64,000 nucleotides of DNA from G963677915 sp963677915 (GTDB taxonomy: Bacteria > Bacillota > Clostridia > Lachnospirales > Vallitaleaceae), in the NCBI GenBank assembly GCA_963677915.2, contig CAXXGE010000027.1, positions 30,781 through 94,780 on the forward strand, read 5' to 3'. The position numbers were made by a program, and so were the translations under genes. This document shows positions 26,283 through 33,555 of this stretch, in pieces. The stretch's first letter is position 1. The number at the start of each line of letters is the position of its first letter. Below the pieces are notes generated by a model. That model made no database searches. It was not told the DNA's origin and worked only from the letters and a program-made list of their open reading frames with translations.

Positions 26283-27089
26283 TTACCCCAGGCTCTGTGC
26301 TCTGTGAACTGCTGAAATCTCATCCAGCTGACGGCTGTATTCTTCCAGTTCTCCGATATCGTTGCGTTCCCACAGTTTGAAGAAGTGGTCCTGGATCTGC
26401 TCCAAAGCATCCTTCTCCATATCCATGCCTTTCAGGTTCTGAATGTTATTCAAAATGTCGGCGATGATATTGGACTTCAGTCTGAATTCAGACTGAGCAT
26501 CCAGCACCTCGGTTCTGATCTTCGACATCTCGTTGTCCAGCTGATGGGCCGCTTCTGCCGCATGCACCAGGCGGTTCTGTATAAAGGAAGGGACATCGCC
26601 TTTGTATTTGTATTGGATGGAATGTTCGATTGTAGCCCAGAAGTTCATGGCCAGCGTCCTTATCTGGATTTCCGCCTGGATTTTCTTCTCGCCCAGAGCG
26701 GTATGGACATTGTAGTAGACAATCATATGGTAGCTTCTGTACCCGCTCTGCTTCGTATTGGAGATATAATCCTTCTCAAACTTGATTGTCATATCGTTTC
26801 TGGAACGGATCAGTTCGACTACCTTGTCTATGTCCTCAACGAACTGGCAGATGATTCTGACGCCAGCGATATCTTCAATTTCCTCTTCTATTCTGTCAAT
26901 CGCCACGCCTTTCATCTGCGCCTTCTCAAGAATGCTGGAAATCTTTTTTACACGGGTTGTTACATACTCGATAGGTGAATACTTGCCAAGACGCGAGTTC
27001 TCGTTTACGATGCTTTCGAATTTGACCGCCATCTCTTGAACAGCCTGCTGATAGGGAATTAGAATTTCCCTCCACATTTTTATTTGCAC
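26283..27089 (-). CDS. relQ: Small alarmone synthetase (RelQ-type GTP pyrophosphokinase)
   Basis: Makes (p)ppGpp from ATP and GTP/GDP. The ~200-residue synthetase domain has DIAGVRIICQFVEDID, KQSGYRSYHMIVYYN and EIQIRTLAMNFWATIEHSIQYKYK. There is no HD hydrolase domain and no TGS/ACT regulatory region, so it is a synthetase-only enzyme. I place the start at the GTG at 27089, because AAGGAGG lies 10 nt before it; a frame open to 27128 would put that site inside the gene. Restored length 268. Divergent from nadABC. Alarmone made here lowers GTP, the ligand of CodY encoded at 57.3 kb. Confidence 0.9.
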   Translation of the reverse strand: MQIKMWREILIPYQQAVQEMAVKFESIVNENSRLGKYSPIEYVTTRVKKISSILEKAQMKGVAIDRIEEEIEDIAGVRIICQFVEDIDKVVELIRSRNDMTIKFEKDYISNTKQSGYRSYHMIVYYNVHTALGEKKIQAEIQIRTLAMNFWATIEHSIQYKYKGDVPSFIQNRLVHAAEAAHQLDNEMSKIRTEVLDAQSEFRLKSNIIADILNNIQNLKGMDMEKDALEQIQDHFFKLWERNDIGELEEYSRQLDEISAVHRAQSLG

Positions 27090-27125
27090 GGATGCTATTC
27101 CTCCTTGTTCCATCGGTTCAAAAAA

Positions 27126-27131
27126 CATTAT
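27126..27131 (-). promoter_or_regulatory. Likely -10 element for the relQ operon
   Basis: A consensus TATAAT reads on the minus strand about 37 nt before the relQ start. The matching -35 is poor, so strength is uncertain. Confidence 0.4.
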
Positions 27132-27149
27132 AACATAAAACTTAGATTC

Positions 27150-27178
27150 ATTGATATAAACTTCATATTATGTTATAC
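27150..27178 (+). promoter_or_regulatory. Sigma-A promoter of nadABC
   Basis: TTGATA (27150-27155), a 17-nt spacer and TATACT (27173-27178) lie 40 nt before the nadA start. It overlaps the divergent relQ control region. No NrtR or NiaR box was recognised. Confidence 0.75.
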
Positions 27179-27217
27179 TTTTGATTTAATAGAATTATAT
27201 GGAAAGGTTGGAACACT

Positions 27218-28132
27218 TTGAATTCAATAGATAGTCTCGTAAATGAGATTCGTACGTTAAAAGAAGAACGCAACGCAACGATTCTGGCCCACTACTACCA
27301 GATTCCGGAAATCCAGGAGCTGGCCGATTTCGTTGGCGATTCTCTTGCTCTTGCCCAGGTCGGCAAAGATACACCGCATGATGTGATTGTCCTGTGCGGG
27401 GTTCGTTTCATGGCTGAAACCGCCAAGATACTTTCTCCTGAAAAGACAGTCCTTCTGCCCAATGACGATGCCGGATGCCCTATGGCAGATATGGTGGCCC
27501 CCAAGAAACTTCAGCGCTATAAGGAAAAACATCCCAATACCACTGTCGTTTCCTACGTCAATACAACAGCGGAAACAAAAGCAATGACTGATGTTTGTGT
27601 CACTTCCTCGAATGCCCTTAGAATCATGGAGCAGCTTGATGAAGAGCACATCATCTTCCTTCCCGATAAAAACCTCGGCGGCTGGATCAAATCCAAAATG
27701 CCGGAGAAGAACATCGACCTTTGGCTTGGCTTTTGCTGTGTTCATGAAAGAATGAAAGCATCTGATGTGCTCGCCGTCAAAAAGCAGCATCCCAATGCCA
27801 AGTTTCTTGTCCATCCGGAGTGCAATGCGGATGTCGTCGAACTGGCGGATTTCGTAGGATCCACAAAAGGCATCATCGACTTTGCCAAGAACGATGACGG
27901 ACAGGAATACATCATTGGTACGGAAGAAGGGGTTCTGCACAGACTCAAGAAGGACAGTCCCGACAAAACATTCATCCTTGCATCGGACACGCTTCTATGC
28001 AAAAACATGAAAAAGATAACCCTTGAAAACTTAAGGGATTCACTGAAAAACATGGCACCCGTTATCGAATTGGATTCTGACATCATCGAACAGGCTAGAA
28101 AACCACTGGACAGAATGTTATCGATGAGCTAA
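27218..28132 (+). CDS. nadA: Quinolinate synthase
   Basis: Fe-S enzyme that condenses iminoaspartate with dihydroxyacetone phosphate to quinolinate. The start is a TTG at 27218 with GGAAAGGTTGG upstream. Family features: ATILAHYYQIPEIQELADFVGDSLALA, the cysteine ligands in LPNDDAGCPMADM, CCVHERM and a C-terminal ASDTLLCKNM, and HPECNADVVELADFVGST. Length 304. Genes nadA, nadB and nadC lie in pathway order and make NAD precursor from aspartate. Confidence 0.95.
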   Translation: MNSIDSLVNEIRTLKEERNATILAHYYQIPEIQELADFVGDSLALAQVGKDTPHDVIVLCGVRFMAETAKILSPEKTVLLPNDDAGCPMADMVAPKKLQRYKEKHPNTTVVSYVNTTAETKAMTDVCVTSSNALRIMEQLDEEHIIFLPDKNLGGWIKSKMPEKNIDLWLGFCCVHERMKASDVLAVKKQHPNAKFLVHPECNADVVELADFVGSTKGIIDFAKNDDGQEYIIGTEEGVLHRLKKDSPDKTFILASDTLLCKNMKKITLENLRDSLKNMAPVIELDSDIIEQARKPLDRMLSMS

Positions 28133-28151
28133 TGAAAGTAGGCGACCCGAA

Positions 28152-29681
28152 TTGAACCAGATTCAAACGGACGTGCTGATTATTGGGGCCGGTTTGGCCG
28201 GTCTTTATACAGCCTTGCATCTTGACAGCGACTTATCAGTGACTGTCATATCCAAGGATGAACATACCGTCAGCAACTCTTCCCTTGCGCAGGGAGGCAT
28301 TGCAGGCAAGATGTCTCCTTCAGATACCTTTGAATCCCACATATTGGATACACTCAAGGCCGGCAGCTTTGTCAATGACAAAGGTGCCGTTCAAGTGTTG
28401 GTGGAAAGTGCTCCGGATGAAATCCACAGTCTCATCAATATGGGTGTCGACTTCGACAAGGATGAGCACGGAGGCCTTCTTGCTACACTGGAAGGTGGAC
28501 ACAGTCAGCACAGGATACTGCACGCCCATGGCGATGCAACCGGCAAAGCCATTATGGATACGGTCCTCAAGGAACTGAATACACGAAGCAACATTACCGT
28601 TTTCGACAATACCATGGTCACATCACTTCTGAAAGACGGCGACTCGATTCTCGGTGCGGCCATGCTGAAAGATGGCGAAGCGCTTATTGTCTATGCGAAG
28701 AAAACGGTTCTTGCATCAGGTGGTATCGGCGGACTCTACACCAACACCACAAACCAGAAATTTTCCACCGGGGACGGCATTGCACTGTCAAGTGCAGCCG
28801 GTATTGATACAAACCATCTTTGCTACATACAGTTCCACCCCACCGCCTTCTACGACCCGGCCAGCGATAAACGCTTCCTGATATCAGAAGCCGTCCGAGG
28901 TGAAGGGGCTTTGCTGCTCGATAAAGACAAAAAGCGCTTTATGCCGAAATTCCATGAGCTGGCCGAGTTGGCGCCCCGCGACATCGTCTCCCAATGCATG
29001 TTCAAGGTCATGCAAAAGCAGAAGATCAATCACCTGTATCTGGACTGCACGCATATGGAGAAGAAGTTTCTGACCAATCGTTTCCCCACAATCTATCAGC
29101 ATTTGGCCTCTAAAGGCGTTCATATGGAAAAGGACCTGATTCCGGTTACGCCTGTCGCCCACTATTTTGTTGGTGGTGTTAAAGTCGATCTGATCGGCAG
29201 AACCAATCTCCAGAATATCTATGCCTGCGGCGAAGTTGCCAATACCGGTGTCCATGGCGCTAACAGACTAGCGAGCAACTCCCTTCTCGAGTGTATTGTC
29301 TTTGGCAAACGTATTGCCGTAGATATCAACAGTCAACACATCAAAGACCTGCCGTTTCGGGAGATTGCCAATTCGGATGTCACCTCCTATTCCCATCTTC
29401 AGGCATGTAGTCCTGAGGTGGAGAACAAGTTCAAAGAAATGAAAAAGCAGATCCGCATCATCATGACCGATTATGTTGGCATTATCCGGACAGATGCGCG
29501 CCTCAAGGAGGCAATCCGGCTTCTGGAGGGATTGATGGAAGAATTTTCGGAAATCACCTGTCGGACATTCAATTATTTTGAAACAAGGAATATGTTGACA
29601 GCAGCCCTGCTCATTGCCAAAGATGCACTTAAATCGGAAAGTATCGGCTGTCACTACAAAACCAAGGACTTGGAGGCATAA
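28152..29681 (+). CDS. nadB: L-aspartate oxidase
   Basis: FAD enzyme oxidising aspartate to iminoaspartate, the substrate of NadA; under anaerobic conditions it uses fumarate as acceptor. The FAD motif GAGLAGLYTALHL is at residues 12-24, followed by SSLAQGGIAGKM, GGHSQHRILHAHGDATG, the active-site FHPTAFY and AVRGEGALLL, and EVANTGVHGANRLASNSLLE. A short succinate-dehydrogenase-like helical tail ends the 509-residue protein. The start is TTG 28152 with a weak ribosome site. Confidence 0.95.
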   Translation: MNQIQTDVLIIGAGLAGLYTALHLDSDLSVTVISKDEHTVSNSSLAQGGIAGKMSPSDTFESHILDTLKAGSFVNDKGAVQVLVESAPDEIHSLINMGVDFDKDEHGGLLATLEGGHSQHRILHAHGDATGKAIMDTVLKELNTRSNITVFDNTMVTSLLKDGDSILGAAMLKDGEALIVYAKKTVLASGGIGGLYTNTTNQKFSTGDGIALSSAAGIDTNHLCYIQFHPTAFYDPASDKRFLISEAVRGEGALLLDKDKKRFMPKFHELAELAPRDIVSQCMFKVMQKQKINHLYLDCTHMEKKFLTNRFPTIYQHLASKGVHMEKDLIPVTPVAHYFVGGVKVDLIGRTNLQNIYACGEVANTGVHGANRLASNSLLECIVFGKRIAVDINSQHIKDLPFREIANSDVTSYSHLQACSPEVENKFKEMKKQIRIIMTDYVGIIRTDARLKEAIRLLEGLMEEFSEITCRTFNYFETRNMLTAALLIAKDALKSESIGCHYKTKDLEA

Positions 29682-29684
29682 TCA

Positions 29685-30530
29685 ATGCACCACTACAATA
29701 AGATTGAACTGAAGGAAAATATAAGACGCTGGCTTAAGGAAGACATGCCTTTTGGAGATATAACGACAAGCAATATTGTCATCCACGGCGAACAGGCCAA
29801 AGGCGATCTGGTTGCCAAAGAAGCCGGTATACTGTGCGGTTCGGAAGTCTTTGAACTGGTTTTTGACGAGATCAACAAAGATATTCTCATTGAATGGCAG
29901 GCAACCGACGGCCGCCTCCTCGAAAAAGGCGATATCATAGCCCATATCAGCGGCCCAATGGATGCGATTCTGATGGGCGAACGACTGGCACTTAACCTGA
30001 TGCAAAGGATGAGCGGCATAGCGACCATGTCGAAACAATATGCCGATGCTGTGGATGGCCTTCCCGTACGCGTTGTGGATACCCGCAAGACGACACCGGG
30101 CCTTCGTTCTCTGGAGAAACACGCCGTTCTTACCGGCGGTTGCTATAACCACAGATATTGCCTTTCGGACGCAGTGATGATCAAGGACAACCATATTGCT
30201 GCTGCAGGCGGTATCGCCAAGGCAGTCGAGCTTGCAAGGAAGAATATCGCACACACAGTCAAGATAGAAGTCGAGGTCGAAACCCTTGAAGAACTGGCTG
30301 CAGCGCTTGAATCCAAGGCGGATATCATCATGCTTGACAACATGTCACTGGATACAATGAAGGAAGCCGTCGCCATCACGGATGGGGCTGCGCTTCTGGA
30401 AGCCAGCGGCAATATGACGCTCGACAGAGTCAGATCAGTAGCCGAAACCGGCATCGATATCATCAGCGTCGGTGCACTGACCCATTCTGTATCTGCACTG
30501 GACATCAGCCTGAAATTCCAAAAACTGTAG
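29685..30530 (+). CDS. nadC: Nicotinate-nucleotide pyrophosphorylase (carboxylating)
   Basis: Converts quinolinate and PRPP to nicotinate mononucleotide. Features: EDMPFGDITTSNIV, LMQRMSGIATM, the substrate-binding VVDTRKTTPGLRSLEKHAVLTGG, MIKDNH, EVEVETLEE and IMLDNM, then ISVGALTHSV. Length 281. It starts 3 nt after nadB, with GGAGGCATA overlapping the nadB end. The operon ends at the large palindrome at 30534. Confidence 0.96.
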   Translation: MHHYNKIELKENIRRWLKEDMPFGDITTSNIVIHGEQAKGDLVAKEAGILCGSEVFELVFDEINKDILIEWQATDGRLLEKGDIIAHISGPMDAILMGERLALNLMQRMSGIATMSKQYADAVDGLPVRVVDTRKTTPGLRSLEKHAVLTGGCYNHRYCLSDAVMIKDNHIAAAGGIAKAVELARKNIAHTVKIEVEVETLEELAAALESKADIIMLDNMSLDTMKEAVAITDGAALLEASGNMTLDRVRSVAETGIDIISVGALTHSVSALDISLKFQKL

Positions 30531-30533
30531 CAT

Positions 30534-30686
30534 CGGTGCCAGAGGGACGGACCTTTTTGGCACTGGCAGATTGCAAAACTGATGCCCAAAAAGGACCAAT
30601 CAATTGTCACATATAGTGATAAACTGATTGGTCCTTTCTTATGCGTCAGTTTCCCAGTGCCAAAAAGGTCCGTCCCTCTGGCACCG
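30534..30686. repeat. 153-bp REPIN-like palindromic element between nadC and rrf2
   Basis: The outer 33 bp (30534-30566) are perfectly complementary to 30654-30686. Inner arms pair further: 30576-30585 with 30643-30652 (9/10), and an AAAGGACCAATCA stretch with TGATTGGTCCTTT, capped by TCAC/GTGA. Each outer arm is itself a small hairpin bounded by GTGCCA and TGGCAC, so the structure is two REP-like units in inverted orientation around a spacer. It fills the gap between convergent genes and could stop transcription from both sides. A related single unit lies inside yifB (62299-62325). Confidence 0.85.
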
Positions 30687-30697
30687 CTCTTAGCAAT

Positions 30698-31126
30698 CTA
30701 AATATAAAACATTTGGCTGTAGGTATCGTTGTACTTCGAGACCAGGTCCTGCAAGGTAACATGATCCAGAATATTCATAACGGAATGGTCCAGTTTATCC
30801 CATAAAGCAGACTGAAGGATGATTTCAACGTCCTTCTTCGTGCTGTTGTCTCCCGGCTCACCAAAAAGCGTGTTGCCTTCTACGGCTATGACGATGTCCT
30901 TCGCCTTGATGTTTCTAAGTTCCCTGGCAAGATAGTAGCCGCCGTTTTTCCCTTTTACACTTTTCACAAGTCCCTGCCTTTTCAGGTCGGCAAACACCTG
31001 TTCAATGTACCGTTTGGACAGGTCTTCTTTCTCATATATATCCTGCGCTGTCAAAGTATCCTTGTCGCTCAGTGCCAGATGCATCATGCACCTTATTGCA
31101 CACTTGGATTTGTTGGAAACAGCCAT
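30698..31126 (-). CDS. Rrf2-family transcriptional regulator, CymR-like
   Basis: The 142-residue protein begins with the Rrf2 winged helix-turn-helix: SKCAIRCMMHLALSD, DIYEKEDLSKRYIEQVFADLKRQGLVKSVKGKNGGYYLAR. The three closely spaced cysteines that hold an Fe-S cluster in IscR and NsrR are absent, which points away from a cluster sensor. It lies 14 nt after cysK in the same direction; in Bacillus subtilis CymR represses cysteine genes in complex with CysK. A CymR role is therefore a reasoned inference. Cysteine residues C9 and C13 are the only ones near the N-terminus. Confidence 0.82.
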   Translation of the reverse strand: MAVSNKSKCAIRCMMHLALSDKDTLTAQDIYEKEDLSKRYIEQVFADLKRQGLVKSVKGKNGGYYLARELRNIKAKDIVIAVEGNTLFGEPGDNSTKKDVEIILQSALWDKLDHSVMNILDHVTLQDLVSKYNDTYSQMFYI

Positions 31127-31140
31127 GACACTAATCCTTT

Positions 31141-32064
31141 CTATTCGCCGAATACGTCAAGAGAAAGATACCTCTCCCCTGTGTCGCAAAGGGTTGTCAC
31201 AATTGTTTTCCCTTTGTTTTCGGCTTTTGAAGCCAGTTGAAGTGCTGCATAGACATTGGCTGCCGCTGAGATACCCACAAGCAGGCCTTCTTCTTTTGCC
31301 AGCTTCCTCATCATGTCATAAGCATCATCGTTTGACACCCTGATAACATCGTCAAGAAGTTCTGTCTTAAGCACACCAGGCACGAATCCGGCTCCGATGC
31401 CTTGGATCTTGTGTGGCCCTGGCTCGCCTCCTGACAGAACCGGGGAAGCTTCCGGCTCTACAGCAATTATTTGAATGCCCGGAACCTTTTCTTTCAGCAT
31501 TTCACCCACACCGGTGATTGTACCGCCTGTCCCAACGCCGGTAACAAAAATATCCACCTTGCCATCAGTATCATTCAGAATTTCCAGCGCCGTCGTCCTT
31601 CTATGAGCTTCAGGATTGGCTGCATTTTCAAATTGCTGTGGAACGAAGTGGTTTGTGTATTCTTTTTTTAGCTCTTCAGCTCTATTGATAGCACCGCGCA
31701 TGCCTTCTTTACCAGGTGTCAGCACAAGCTGGGCACCATAGGCACTCAGAAGCCTCCTGCGCTCGATACTCATGGTGTCAGGCATGGTCAGGATAAGCCT
31801 GTAGCCTTTGACTGCCGCAACTAGTGCCAGTCCGACACCTGTGTTACCACTTGTTGGTTCAATTATTGTTGTGCCTTCGCTGATCAATCCAGCTTTCTCC
31901 GCTTCCTCAATCATGGCAAAGGCGATCCTGTCCTTGACACTGCCTCCAGGATTGAAAGATTCCAGCTTCCCAAGTATAAGGTTGTCGTTCTTGTTCAGTT
32001 TATTAATTGCCACAAGCGGCGTACCGCCAATGAGTTCAGTGATATTGTTGTAGTATACGCTCAT
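31141..32064 (-). CDS. cysK: Cysteine synthase (O-acetylserine sulfhydrylase)
   Basis: PLP enzyme forming cysteine from O-acetylserine and sulfide. The PLP lysine is in NPGGSVKDRIA near residue 42, with the substrate loop EPTSGNTG and the phosphate-binding GTGGTITG; the C-terminal PLP-contacting segment is TLCDTGERYLS. Length 307 is typical of CysK. First gene of a cysK-rrf2 pair; AAGAGGG precedes the ATG. Confidence 0.95.
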   Translation of the reverse strand: MSVYYNNITELIGGTPLVAINKLNKNDNLILGKLESFNPGGSVKDRIAFAMIEEAEKAGLISEGTTIIEPTSGNTGVGLALVAAVKGYRLILTMPDTMSIERRRLLSAYGAQLVLTPGKEGMRGAINRAEELKKEYTNHFVPQQFENAANPEAHRRTTALEILNDTDGKVDIFVTGVGTGGTITGVGEMLKEKVPGIQIIAVEPEASPVLSGGEPGPHKIQGIGAGFVPGVLKTELLDDVIRVSNDDAYDMMRKLAKEEGLLVGISAAANVYAALQLASKAENKGKTIVTTLCDTGERYLSLDVFGE

Positions 32065-32095
32065 CCTTTTACCCTCTTTCTATAGCTGTGTTAAA

Positions 32096-32117
32096 CAGCC
32101 CGCATTTCTGCGGGCTG
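32096..32117 (-). terminator. Hairpin after flavodiiron protein gene
   Basis: A perfect 9-bp GC-rich stem (CAGCCCGCA with TGCGGGCTG) and 4-nt loop lie 23 nt past the flavodiiron protein stop. The T run that follows on the minus strand is short (TTTAAC), so termination may be partial. Confidence 0.6.
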
Positions 32118-32139
32118 CCATAATCAATCAGTTATTCAC

Positions 32140-33303
32140 TTAATCAATCGCTTCTTCCAATGTGATTTCGTACTTGTCCAGATCTTCCTTGGACGGGATG
32201 TACTGGATCCGTTCGGTTGATTTCACATCGAATCCGGCTTCTTTAAGGGTATCCGCCACCTGGCCGATACTCTGACCGCCCCATCCGTAGGAACCGAACG
32301 CAACTGCCTTGCGGTTCTTTGGCGCCAGGCCTTTCATGTAGGTTAGGAAAGCGGCAACTGTTGGCATCATGTTGTTGTTGAGTGTCGGAGATCCGACGCA
32401 CACATATTCAGCAGTAATAAGGTCTGTCATGATGTCGGAAATATGCGTCAACGAAACATTGTATAAGGACGTTGCATAGCCTTTTTCTTCCATGACGGCA
32501 GAAAGGGCATAAGCCATCTTCTTGGTCGAGCCCCACATCGTATCGTAGCAGATCACGGCTTTCTTTTCCGTTTCATTGCTCGCCCACTTCGTATACTCGG
32601 TAAAAATCTCGCTTATGTGTTTTCGCCAAATGATACCATGGCTTGGTGCAATCAATTCGATATCCAGAGCCGCAGCCTGCTTTAGGGCACGCTGAACCTG
32701 GCTGCCATAAGGCAATACGATGTTCGCGTAATACTTTCTTGCCTCTTCCATGATGACTTCCAGCGAGTACTCGTCGTCGAAACGCTGTGACGAAGCAAGA
32801 TGCTGGCCGAATGCATCGTTGGAGAACAGAATCTTCTCCTCCGGCATATAAGTTAGCATGTTGTCAGGCCAGTGGATCATCGGTGTCAGCACAAAACTAA
32901 GGCTTCTCTCACCGAGAGAAATAGGTTCCGTCGGCTTGACGGCCTCGAAATTGTACTGTTCGCCGTAATGAGCCTTAAGGCCTTCCACACCTTTAGGCGA
33001 TGCGAAAATCTTGGCATTCGGCGCAATTTTGGCTATGGCCGGAATCGCACCTGAATGGTCCATCTCAACATGGTTTGAGATTACATAATCAATCTTGGAC
33101 GGATCAACAATACTTGATATACGTTCCATCATATCAGAAGTAAGGTGCTCCTTGACAGAGTCAATCAGTGTAATCTTCTCGTCCATGATCAAGTAGGCAT
33201 TGTATGTCGAACCACGCTGTGTCAGGTAGCCGTGAAAGTTCCTGAGATCCCAGTCAACTGCACCTACCCAGTATATGCCTTTCTTGATTTCTATTGCTTT
33301 CAT
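32140..33303 (-). CDS. Flavodiiron protein (oxygen/NO reductase)
   Basis: Reduces O2 to water and/or NO to N2O, protecting an anaerobe. The N-terminal metallo-beta-lactamase-like domain holds the di-iron ligands in SNHVEMDHSG, in PMIHWPDNM, in FSNDAFGQH and in APSHGIIWR. The C-terminal flavodoxin domain starts at about residue 248 (AVICYDTMWGSTKKMA, binding FMN phosphate) and includes SPTLNNNMMPT and GSYGWGGQS. Length 387. The rubredoxin gene 5 nt upstream is its likely electron donor. Confidence 0.95.
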   Translation of the reverse strand: MKAIEIKKGIYWVGAVDWDLRNFHGYLTQRGSTYNAYLIMDEKITLIDSVKEHLTSDMMERISSIVDPSKIDYVISNHVEMDHSGAIPAIAKIAPNAKIFASPKGVEGLKAHYGEQYNFEAVKPTEPISLGERSLSFVLTPMIHWPDNMLTYMPEEKILFSNDAFGQHLASSQRFDDEYSLEVIMEEARKYYANIVLPYGSQVQRALKQAAALDIELIAPSHGIIWRKHISEIFTEYTKWASNETEKKAVICYDTMWGSTKKMAYALSAVMEEKGYATSLYNVSLTHISDIMTDLITAEYVCVGSPTLNNNMMPTVAAFLTYMKGLAPKNRKAVAFGSYGWGGQSIGQVADTLKEAGFDVKSTERIQYIPSKEDLDKYEITLEEAID

Positions 33304-33308
33304 GAGGT

Positions 33309-33470
33309 TTAAGCCTCCTCTTCGAATTCGTCCTTACCTACACCGCAAAGAGGGCATACCCAATCATCAGGGATATCTTCAAAAGCAGTACCAGGAGCTA
33401 CACCGTTGTCAGGATCTCCCTCAGCAGGATCGTAAACGTAACCACATACTATACATACATATTTTTTCAT
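33309..33470 (-). CDS. Rubredoxin
   Basis: A 53-residue iron protein read directly from the minus strand, beginning MKKYVCIVCGYVYDPAEG. Two C-x2-C knuckles (CIVC and CPLC) bind one iron; DIPDDWVCPLCGVGKDEF is the standard C-terminal half. ATG 33470 has GGAGGTAATTAAA before it. It lies 5 nt before the flavodiiron protein and passes electrons to it. Confidence 0.96.
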   Translation of the reverse strand: MKKYVCIVCGYVYDPAEGDPDNGVAPGTAFEDIPDDWVCPLCGVGKDEFEEEA

Positions 33471-33523
33471 TTTAATTACCTCCATACTAATTAATAATCA
33501 TTTTCCATTGGAAAGTTACTGTC

Positions 33524-33552
33524 ATTTTAGTATAAGCACAATGAAAAGTCAA
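33524..33552 (-). promoter_or_regulatory. Sigma-A promoter of rubredoxin-flavodiiron operon
   Basis: On the minus strand TTGACT (33547-33552), 17 nt and TAAAAT (33524-33529) lie about 55 nt before the rubredoxin ATG, immediately after the preceding oxidoreductase stop. No PerR-like box was recognised with confidence. Confidence 0.7.
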
Positions 33553-33555
33553 TGA

